From positions 1-64,000 of the forward strand of contig JAWLBM010000012.1 in NCBI GenBank assembly GCA_041687675.1: a DNA stretch of 64,000 bases, given 5' to 3'. The stretch comes from JAWLBM01 sp041687675 (GTDB lineage Bacteria; Pseudomonadota; Alphaproteobacteria; Rhizobiales; Pleomorphomonadaceae). Within the stretch, counting starts at the first letter, position 1, and the number at the start of each line of letters is the position of its first letter. The translations under genes and the position numbers were made by a program. Below the pieces are notes generated by a model. That model was not told where the DNA came from, did not search any database, and was given only the letters and a program-made list of their open reading frames with translations. This document shows positions 57,758-64,000 of this stretch, in pieces.

Positions 57758-60016
57758 TCAGCGGTCCACCGCCGCCCCGAGCGGGCGGTCCGCCCTCAGC
57801 ATCGCCACCGATTCGGCGAGGAAGCCGGCCGCCTCGGCGGCCCCGTCGGCGGCCGGCAGGCGGGCGGCGCGGCGGCGGATCTCGGCGGCCGTGTCCGGGT
57901 CCAGCGCCTCGGCGAGAACCCGGGGCACGTCGGCGAGCCGGCGCCGGTCGAGGGCGAAGCCGAGGCCGGCGCTCTCGGCCCAGCGCGCGCGGAGCGCCTG
58001 GTCGTCTATGCCCTCGAGTTCCCGCGGGACGAACACCGCCGGCGTGCCGGACAGCACCGCCTCGTGGAAGGAGTTGTACCCGGCCTCCGTGACGAGGAGG
58101 TCGAAGGCGGCGAGGTTGCGGGCGAGCGGATAGTCCGCCCGGGCGATCACCGGGGCGGGCGGCGCCGGCGTGCGCGGGGCGAGCGGCGAGCGGATCTCGA
58201 CCACGGTGCAGCCGTGACGGCGGACGAGCGTGTCGACCAGCCGGTCGCGGAGGGCCGCGAGTTCGCCGTTGCCCTGGATGCCGAGCTGCAGGCCGACGAC
58301 GCGACCGTCCTCGGGCAGGTCGAGGGCGCGGCGCGCCTCCGCTCGACCGCGGCGCTCGGCCGGATCGACCAGCACCACCGGCGGGATCCTCAGCGCATCG
58401 TGACGGCCGGGGACCGTGCTGCCCACGTCCTCGCGGTGGGCAAGGTCGAGCGGCTCGATCACCGCCTCGAAATAACGGCCCCGCTCCATCGGCAGGCTCG
58501 CCTGGCCGGGCCGCCAGAGCGCCCGGCGGATCCAGAAGCCGGGGGTCCGCGGCCGGGCGTCGAGCACCTCGACGAGGCCGGTGTAGGGCACCCCGCCGTC
58601 GAACACCACGGCGTCGGGGCGGTGGTATTCAAGGGCGGCGGCGAACTCCTGGGCGAACGCCCGGTTCCAGGACCGGTGGTCGATCCCGCGGCTCTGCAGC
58701 GAGGGCACGAAGTCGGCGGGAAGGCCAAGGTCGCGGAGGACCACGGCGCCCTGGCTCAGCACCCAGAACACCGGCTCCACATGGCCCGGCAGCTTGCGGG
58801 CAATCGCGGCAAGGCGCGTGAGGTGGCCGAGCCCGACCCCGTTGGAGGAGATGAACATCACCCGGCGCTTCGGCGGGGCGCACACACAGGGCGGGGGGGA
58901 GGCGGAGGGGAGGGAGCGCGGCTCCGCAGGTGCGGAGGGCGGCGCCATGATCGCGGGCGCGCCGGGGCAGAGGGCGTCGCGGATCGACGCGAACTCCCGC
59001 TCGAAGGTGGCGAAGGAGAAGTCCTCCGCCGCCCGCCGGCGGGCCCGCTCCGCCTGCGCCCGGTAGGCCTCGGGGTCGTCGCGCAGCCGCTCCACGATCG
59101 GCACCACGTCGGCCGGGCGGGCGTAGATCGCCGCGTCGCCGAAGAGGGAGCGGAAGCTGTCCGGCAGGATCAGCACCTTGCCGGCGGCCATCGCCTCCAG
59201 GACCGACAGGCCGAAGGCCTCGGTGTAGAACGGGGCGTGGAAATAGACGTAGAAGTCGATCTCCTCGAGGAAGGCGCGGGGATGGTCCGTCGAGAAGGGC
59301 CGCACCCGCCAGTTGGCGGGCCAGCGCTCGACCAGCCGCTCCGGCGGCCCGCCGCCGAGGATGTGGACGCGGATGTCGTCGCGGGCGGGCCAGGCGGCGA
59401 GGATCTCCTCGGCGGTGTCCGGCCACTTCATCGGGTCCGGACGGGCGTGCCGGCCGATCACCACGGGCCCGCCGGGCCTTGGCGGGCGGATCGGCATCTC
59501 CCACTCGGCCGGGTCGATGATGCGGGTGAGGTTCACCGCGGTCACCCGGTCCGGCCGCACCGCCGTCTCGAGGATCAGGTCGCGGACCACCGGGCTCACC
59601 GGCGCCACATGGGCGTCGGCCGCGAACAGGCGCTCGATGTTGTCGAGCACCGCCGGCAGGTCGTACTCGGGCCGGGTGCCGCCGAGCCGCGGCGGGTGGT
59701 TGGCGACGAGCAGGGCGGCGCGCGGGCGGATCCGGGTCGGCCGCTCGGGAAGGTGCGGAAAGAGGCTCGGGTGCTCGACGAGGACGAGGTCGCAGTCGAC
59801 CCGGCTCTCCGCTCCGAGCGGGACGATGCCGATCTCCTCCATGCCCGCCTTCAGCCGCGGGTGCATCGCCCGCGCCGCCCTCAGCGAGGCCGAGCGCATC
59901 GGCAGGAGGCCGGCCGTGAGGGCCATGCGGCGCACCGCCCGCATGTCCATCAGGGTTGCGGTAGACGTCCCGCCGGGAAATCGCGGATCGGCCGCGAAGA
60001 CGACGTCGAGGTGCAA
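57758..60016 (-). CDS. Two-domain glycosyltransferase (GT4-like + MurG/GT28-like)
   Basis: A 752-residue protein with two GT-B halves. The N-terminal half (about 1-365) has P-G-G-T-S-T near residue 14, G-R-H-A-R-P-D-P near 195 and the EX7E-type E-A-F-G-L-S-V-L-E-A-M near 266-276. The C-terminal half, from about residue 383, opens M-F-I-S-S-N-G-V-G-L-G-H-L-T-R like MurG/GT28 enzymes. It has T-E-A-G-Y-N-S-F-H-E near 660, the UDP-sugar-binding part. Both halves look complete, so two sequential sugar additions are possible. The first codon appears to be TTG at 60016; ATG at 59950 would cut the first strand. Confidence 0.85.
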   Translation of the reverse strand: MHLDVVFAADPRFPGGTSTATLMDMRAVRRMALTAGLLPMRSASLRAARAMHPRLKAGMEEIGIVPLGAESRVDCDLVLVEHPSLFPHLPERPTRIRPRAALLVANHPPRLGGTRPEYDLPAVLDNIERLFAADAHVAPVSPVVRDLILETAVRPDRVTAVNLTRIIDPAEWEMPIRPPRPGGPVVIGRHARPDPMKWPDTAEEILAAWPARDDIRVHILGGGPPERLVERWPANWRVRPFSTDHPRAFLEEIDFYVYFHAPFYTEAFGLSVLEAMAAGKVLILPDSFRSLFGDAAIYARPADVVPIVERLRDDPEAYRAQAERARRRAAEDFSFATFEREFASIRDALCPGAPAIMAPPSAPAEPRSLPSASPPPCVCAPPKRRVMFISSNGVGLGHLTRLAAIARKLPGHVEPVFWVLSQGAVVLRDLGLPADFVPSLQSRGIDHRSWNRAFAQEFAAALEYHRPDAVVFDGGVPYTGLVEVLDARPRTPGFWIRRALWRPGQASLPMERGRYFEAVIEPLDLAHREDVGSTVPGRHDALRIPPVVLVDPAERRGRAEARRALDLPEDGRVVGLQLGIQGNGELAALRDRLVDTLVRRHGCTVVEIRSPLAPRTPAPPAPVIARADYPLARNLAAFDLLVTEAGYNSFHEAVLSGTPAVFVPRELEGIDDQALRARWAESAGLGFALDRRRLADVPRVLAEALDPDTAAEIRRRAARLPAADGAAEAAGFLAESVAMLRADRPLGAAVDR

Positions 60017-60034
60017 GCCGCGGGCCTCCGGGCC

Positions 60035-60841
60035 TCAGATGCCGATCGCCTGGACGAGGTTGTCGTCCAGCACGGCCATTGAGGTGAGGATCACCGAGCG
60101 CTGGCTGAGCTCGAGGCGGCGCACCACGTCCTCGCCGCCGGCCTGCACCAGTTCGATCGACTTGCGGATCTCGCCGGCCGCCTGGGCGACGGCGGCCCGC
60201 GCCGTGGGAATGTCGTCGGCCTGACGGATCTTCCGTGCCGCCTCGCGCAGCGCCGGGGCCGCCACCGGGGCGACGGAATTCTGGGTCCGGGGCATCTCCT
60301 CGACCCAGCGGGCGTAGGTGTCGACGGCGTTGGCCATGCACTCCAGGTAGAGCTTCATCGGCGGCGGCCGGCGGCAGGATTCGATTTCGCTGCGGAAGCG
60401 CAGCGAGCGGATCTCCAGGTACTGCGCCGCCTCGGGGGCGGCCGCGGCGCCGGCGATCCGCGGCCGCCGGTCCCACCAGCCCTTGCCCTTCTCGAAGGTG
60501 GCGCCCTCGTCGGCGCTGGAGTCGCTGTCGCTCGGGCTCGAATAGGACGGCCCGTCGTTTCTGCCACCGTCGTGCTCGTAGATCTTGCGAATGCCGACGG
60601 GATCCTGCGGCCGGTAGACAAGGTCGTCGGACAGCAGGCGGCGAAGCGCGATCCGGTCTCCCGAGAGGACGGCCCGCCGGCTTCCCAGCTCGATCATGAG
60701 TTGCATCGCCAGGGGCGCGTAGGCGCCCTCCGGGTTGCGCATCACATAGGCGCGCGCCTTGTCCACCGCCGCTGTCGACAGGCCGAGGGCCGATACGACG
60801 GCGACGGAAACACCGAGCAGGCCGTTCCTCATCACGTACAT
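60035..60841 (-). CDS. Exported protein of unknown function
   Basis: A 268-residue protein with an N-terminal hydrophobic stretch (L-L-G-V-S-V-A-V-V-S-A-L-G-L) that looks like a signal or anchor. A disordered Ser/Asp segment (S-S-P-S-D-S-D-S-S-A-D) lies around residues 99-112, and the C-terminal half is helical with a Cys pair (S-C-R, E-C-M). The start may be ATG 60832. No domain is recognised. It lies between PAAR and glycosyltransferase genes on one strand, 18 bases from the latter. Confidence 0.75.
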   Translation of the reverse strand: MYVMRNGLLGVSVAVVSALGLSTAAVDKARAYVMRNPEGAYAPLAMQLMIELGSRRAVLSGDRIALRRLLSDDLVYRPQDPVGIRKIYEHDGGRNDGPSYSSPSDSDSSADEGATFEKGKGWWDRRPRIAGAAAAPEAAQYLEIRSLRFRSEIESCRRPPPMKLYLECMANAVDTYARWVEEMPRTQNSVAPVAAPALREAARKIRQADDIPTARAAVAQAAGEIRKSIELVQAGGEDVVRRLELSQRSVILTSMAVLDDNLVQAIGI

Positions 60842-60933
60842 CTCCGGTCGGCGACCCGAATGCGCCAGGGTCGTCAGATCCTACATGTGTTCCGGGCGCT
60901 GCGCCAATACCCTCGGGGCCGGGGAGGCGCCGC

Positions 60934-61230
60934 TCAGCCGCCGATCAGGACGGTCGGCATTCCGACGACGATGATGCCGCCGTGCATGGTGGGATCGCCG
61001 AGGCGGGCGGCCGGAAGCCCCTCGATCAGCACGGTGGTGGAGCCCATGGCGATCGCGTCCGGCGGCCCGACGCAGACGCAGAGGTCGGTGGCCCGGGCGG
61101 CCGGGAGGGAGCCGATCAGGGTCCTGACGGCGCTCGTCGTGATCGGCCCGCCGACGTGGGGCACCGGCGGGACGCCGGGCGTCGCCAGCGGGCAGGTGTG
61201 CATGTCGGTGATCCGGCTGGCGGGTTTCAT
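60934..61230 (-). CDS. PAAR-repeat protein
   Basis: A 98-residue protein with the PAAR plan: A-S-R-I-T-D-M-H-T-C-P near the start, P-A-A-R-A-T-D-L-C near residue 44, G-S-T-T-V-L-I-E-G-L-P-A-A-R-L-G-D near 64-80 and T-M-H-G-G-I-I near 81. The His and Cys residues that bind the tip zinc are present. PAAR proteins cap VgrG spikes of type VI secretion systems or related contractile needles. No tss or vgrG gene is in the window, so any needle is encoded elsewhere. Confidence 0.9.
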   Translation of the reverse strand: MKPASRITDMHTCPLATPGVPPVPHVGGPITTSAVRTLIGSLPAARATDLCVCVGPPDAIAMGSTTVLIEGLPAARLGDPTMHGGIIVVGMPTVLIGG

Positions 61231-61266
61231 CGGCGACTCCGCGCGTGGTCCTCGACGGACTCAAGT

Positions 61267-63222
61267 TCAGGGTATGACATCGGAGAGAGCCTTGTCGATC
61301 ACCGTCTTACGGTCTGCGAAGGCGGCGGCGCGGGCCGGGTCGCGCGAGCCCGGGTCCGCCGGGATCGCGAGGCTGTGGGTCAGCGGGTCGACCGGCTGGC
61401 CGCCGACGTAGAGTTCGAAGTGCAGGTGCGGCCCGGTGGAGAGGCCGGTGTTGCCGAGGAAGCCGACGCGCTGTCCCTGCAGCACCTTCTCGCCGGTTTT
61501 GAGCGCAGGGTCGAAGCCGTCGAGGTGGGCGTAGGCCGTGGTCGTGCTGGCGTCATGGGCGATCTTCACATAGTTGCCGTAGCCCGACGCGACCCCGGCG
61601 AAGCTCACCGTCCCGGGCGCGACCGCCAGCACCGGCGTGCCGCGCGGGGCGCCCCAGTCGATGCCCTTGTGAAGGCGCTCGTACTTCAGCACGGGGTGGA
61701 CCCGCATGCCGAACCGGGAGGTGAGACGGCCGCCCTTCACCGGCGGGATCATGCCCGCGACCGTCGCCACCGACCCCGCGTCGTCGAGGCAGGCGAAGGA
61801 GGCGCCGGGCTCCGGCCGGAACGCGTAGCAGGGGATCCGCGCGCCGCCGGCCGTCAGCGCGACGTGGAGCACGCGGCCGGCGCCGGTCCCGGCGTCGCGC
61901 GGCACCCCGGTCCACAGGAGCGCGACCCGGTCGCCGGGCCGGGCCGGAACCGAGAGGTCGGTGGTCCGGCCGAGCAGCGCGATCGCCTCGCGGACCACCG
62001 GCTCGGGCGCGGCGTTGCGGACCGCGGCGCTGTAGATGCCGTCGCGCAGGGAATAGCCCTCGGCCGGCGGCGGCGCCGCGACGGCCTCCCGGACCGTCTC
62101 GACCCGGGGTTCCTCGGCGGCTACCAGGCTGCCGTCGTCGGCCCGCGCCACCGCGCCGAGGAAGCCGCCGGCGTCGTAGAGGGAGACCTGCATCGGCCGC
62201 TGCGGTCCGTCCACCCGGCCGAGCGAGCGGACGAAGACGCGCCCCCCGGCGATGGCGGCCGAGACCCCGTGCAGCGACTGGAAGGCCGACTCGATCCCGG
62301 CGGCCTCCGCCGGATCGAAGCCGTTGCGCGCAAGGAGGGCCGCGAGCGGCTCGTCGGCGACGATGCGGAAGGCGGCCTCGGAGACGACCGGCCGATCGCC
62401 GCCTGCGGCGACCTCGATCCGGCTGGTGTTGCTGCCGAGGACGCGCAGGATCGCCGCCGTCGCCTCCGTGCCGCGGCCGGCGCGGCGGGGTTCGTCGATC
62501 CAGCCGCGGGCGACCGCCGTCGCCCGGACGAGGGCGGCGATCTCGTCGTCGCCGACCCGTTCGACCGGCTCGGCGGGAATGTCCGCGGGGAGCAGCGTGA
62601 ACTCGCGGACGTCCACCTCGCCGTCGGCTGCGGCGGGGTTCATCACCGCGAGGATGTCGTCGGCGGTCAGGCCCTGCGGTTCCTCCTCGAAGCCCTGCAG
62701 CGTCGCCGCCCCCTCGTCGGGCAGGCGGCCCATGAAGCCGCCGGTCTCCGAGACCAGCGTGTCGGAGACCATGAGCGCGGTGCCGATCGCGTCCGGCCCC
62801 TCCGCCAGCGCCGCGGGCAGGCCGAGGTCGACGGGGCGGGGCCGCGCGTCGGCGTCGCGGCGGATCATGATCGGATCGCCGCTGAGCGCGATGATCACCG
62901 AGGCGGAGGGCTCGCGAGCCTCGCGGATCTCGAACGGATGCGGGGCGGCGCGCTCGCCGGCGATCCGGACGCCGGTGTCGAGGAACAGCGAGGAGAGAAG
63001 CGCGCCGGCGACGAGGGTGACGATGGCGAGGATGCCGAAGCCGACGAGGAGGGGGCGGGCCGGCACATCCGGCCGGGCGCCGCGGACCTCGTCGAGGCGG
63101 ATGCCGGGCTCGTCGGCAAGGCCGTCCGCCTCGCCGAAGAGGCCGAGTTCGAGCGGCTCCACGGCGGGCGGCCCGGGCCGCGCCGACGGCCTCAGGGCAA
63201 GGCCCGCGCCCCGGGCGCTCAT
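61267..63222 (-). CDS. M23 family metallopeptidase with membrane anchor
   Basis: A 651-residue peptidoglycan endopeptidase. A helix at about residues 58-80 (V-G-F-G-I-L-A-I-V-T-L-V-A-G) anchors it; the long periplasmic part has an OapA/LysM-like stretch (N-G-F-D-P-A-E-A-A-G-I-E) in its middle. The C-terminal M23 domain has H-K-G-I-D-W-G, A-H-L-D-G and the G-P-H-L-H-F-E motif, all zinc ligands present. It probably cuts cross-links between peptide stems. Its ATG overlaps the DUF1036 stop by 4 bases, and PAAR follows 36 bases later. Confidence 0.92.
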   Translation of the reverse strand: MSARGAGLALRPSARPGPPAVEPLELGLFGEADGLADEPGIRLDEVRGARPDVPARPLLVGFGILAIVTLVAGALLSSLFLDTGVRIAGERAAPHPFEIREAREPSASVIIALSGDPIMIRRDADARPRPVDLGLPAALAEGPDAIGTALMVSDTLVSETGGFMGRLPDEGAATLQGFEEEPQGLTADDILAVMNPAAADGEVDVREFTLLPADIPAEPVERVGDDEIAALVRATAVARGWIDEPRRAGRGTEATAAILRVLGSNTSRIEVAAGGDRPVVSEAAFRIVADEPLAALLARNGFDPAEAAGIESAFQSLHGVSAAIAGGRVFVRSLGRVDGPQRPMQVSLYDAGGFLGAVARADDGSLVAAEEPRVETVREAVAAPPPAEGYSLRDGIYSAAVRNAAPEPVVREAIALLGRTTDLSVPARPGDRVALLWTGVPRDAGTGAGRVLHVALTAGGARIPCYAFRPEPGASFACLDDAGSVATVAGMIPPVKGGRLTSRFGMRVHPVLKYERLHKGIDWGAPRGTPVLAVAPGTVSFAGVASGYGNYVKIAHDASTTTAYAHLDGFDPALKTGEKVLQGQRVGFLGNTGLSTGPHLHFELYVGGQPVDPLTHSLAIPADPGSRDPARAAAFADRKTVIDKALSDVIP

Positions 63223-63734
63223 GGCCCGGCGCGGAGGCGTCCGCCCTCCTCGAGAAACACGGTCCAGCTGTCGAAGTCGAGGGTATCGACCTCGACGAAG
63301 CCGGCGGCCTCGAAGCCGCGCCGCCAGCACTCGGCGGTGCCGTCGATGGTGAAGCCGCGGCGCTCCACGCACATCGAAACGTCGCCGTCGACCACGCTCC
63401 GGCCGTCGATGTCGGCGGCGTAGAGATAGAGGTAGCGGCTGTTCAGGGCGCCGCGGACGACGGCCTGGCAGTGGTCCGCCGCGATCGACCACCAGCCCTC
63501 CGTCCGGAACCCCTCGGCGGCGGGGCTGCCGAGCGCGACGTTGAGCAGGTAGCCGGTGCGGTTGCAGACGCGAAGGTCGGCCCGGGCGTCGCCCGCCGAC
63601 AGCACCAGCATCAGCACCGGCGCGAGAAGGACGAGCCACGGGGCGCCGCCGCGTGCCGCATGGCCAGGCCCGCGGCACCTGACGCCGCCGACACCGGCCG
63701 GACGGATCGCGTCAGAGTCCACCGACACCGACAT
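63219..63734 (-). CDS. DUF1036 exported protein
   Basis: A 171-residue protein. A hydrophobic core near residues 33-50 (P-W-L-V-L-L-A-P-V-L-M-L-V-L) ending A-R-A-D acts as a signal peptide, and a Ser/Val/Asp-rich extension precedes it. The mature part has L-R-V-C-N-R-T-G-Y, T-E-G-W-W-S-I, Y-L-Y-A-A-D and D-G-T-A-E-C-W-R-R-G-F, the DUF1036 signature of Hyphomicrobiales. Its role is unknown. A later start would fit the signal better, but none has a clear ribosome site. Confidence 0.85.
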   Translation of the reverse strand: MSVSVDSDAIRPAGVGGVRCRGPGHAARGGAPWLVLLAPVLMLVLSAGDARADLRVCNRTGYLLNVALGSPAAEGFRTEGWWSIAADHCQAVVRGALNSRYLYLYAADIDGRSVVDGDVSMCVERRGFTIDGTAECWRRGFEAAGFVEVDTLDFDSWTVFLEEGGRLRAGP

Positions 63735-64000
63735 ACACCCAGACGATGCTCTCGTAGGGCGAAAGTGGATCTGAGAGCTGCGCCGCCCCGACGATGACCT
63801 CGCTGCTCTCGCCGGATGCCGACAGCCGGTCGTCGATCGAATAGCTGCTGCCGCCGGGCACCCCGAGCGCCTCCTGGAAGCGCGGCGAGGCGAACTCCTC
63901 GCCCAGCGCCGGGGCCATCTCGTCCCCGAACCACTGCATGGCGGTCGGTGTCAGGGCCTGGGCGCGCGCCAGCGCGTCCAGGCCCTCGGGGGAGGGTTCG
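63712..64000 (-). CDS. C-terminal part of an unknown protein, cut by window edge
   Basis: The last 95 codons of a gene whose start lies beyond position 64000; no stop is met up to the edge. It ends S-P-Y-E-S-I-V-W-V-Y-V-G-V-G-G-L. The beta-rich end with D-D-R-L-S-A-S-G is not recognised. It overlaps the DUF1036 start by 23 bases, so it is probably the first visible gene of the same leftward operon. Confidence 0.6.
   Translation of the reverse strand, partial: EPSPEGLDALARAQALTPTAMQWFGDEMAPALGEEFASPRFQEALGVPGGSSYSIDDRLSASGESSEVIVGAAQLSDPLSPYESIVWVYVGVGGL

Overview
This window is chromosome from a very GC-rich alphaproteobacterium, most likely of the order Hyphomicrobiales (Rhizobiales). The evidence is the gene order glyA-nrdR-ribD-ribE-ribH-nusB-thiL, the run ubiquinol-cytochrome c chaperone-DUF177-plsX-fabH-ihfA-MerR, and clade-typical families (DUF2842, DUF1194, DUF1036, PAS_5, a CBP3-type chaperone). 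No rRNA, intact prophage, insertion sequence or CRISPR array was seen. The only RNA gene I can support firmly is one tRNA-Pro(GGG).

Layout. 0-2.7 kb: a leftward four-gene unit (two small proteins, an erythromycin-esterase-family enzyme, a phosphoribosyltransferase) behind a GGAAC-N16-tGTT promoter like those used by the general-stress sigma factor EcfG. 2.7-20.4 kb: housekeeping genes for cell wall cross-linking, one-carbon metabolism, riboflavin, thiamine, a proton-pumping pyrophosphatase, BamE, fatty-acid and phospholipid initiation, IHF and a MerR regulator, ending at tRNA-Pro. 20.4-24.6 kb: a lower-GC, decayed accessory segment just after the tRNA, with a diheme cytochrome c, a Cys-rich protein, a frameshifted membrane protein, a VWA protein, an amidase fragment and a duplicated 3' gene end. 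24.6-28.6 kb: two secreted proteins, aquaporin Z, a tiny membrane protein, and an envelope protein with a Gln-rich repeat region and a PRC-barrel, again behind an EcfG-type promoter.

28.8-37.1 kb: an exopolysaccharide locus (O-antigen ligase-like protein, undecaprenyl-phosphate sugar transferase, GT4 glycosyltransferase, Wza-like export lipoprotein, divergent Wzc/GumC-like chain-length protein with a degenerate kinase domain, FemAB/GNAT-like acyltransferase). A perfect palindrome lies in the divergent promoter region. 37.3-45.6 kb: small envelope proteins, heme A synthase, tandem-PilZ and PAS proteins, a rhomboid protease, a CBS protein, hisI, folE, an IscU-like scaffold and yidD. 45.8-57.0 kb: thrS, a palindromic intergenic repeat, a ZIP transporter, ruvX, a possible phasin-like protein behind PhaR-like sites, a UPF0173 hydrolase, gatCAB with a HicA-type toxin-antitoxin pair between gatA and gatB, a GST-like protein, a Sel1-like protein and pyrE.

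57.0-64.0 kb: a leftward cluster of an unusual two-domain glycosyltransferase (GT4-like plus MurG/GT28-like), an unknown exported protein, a PAAR-repeat protein, an M23 endopeptidase and a DUF1036 protein, followed by a gene cut by the window edge. This cluster and the 20.4-24.6 kb segment are the least ordinary parts of the window. I found no single system that I can call new with confidence; the best leads are in the findings.
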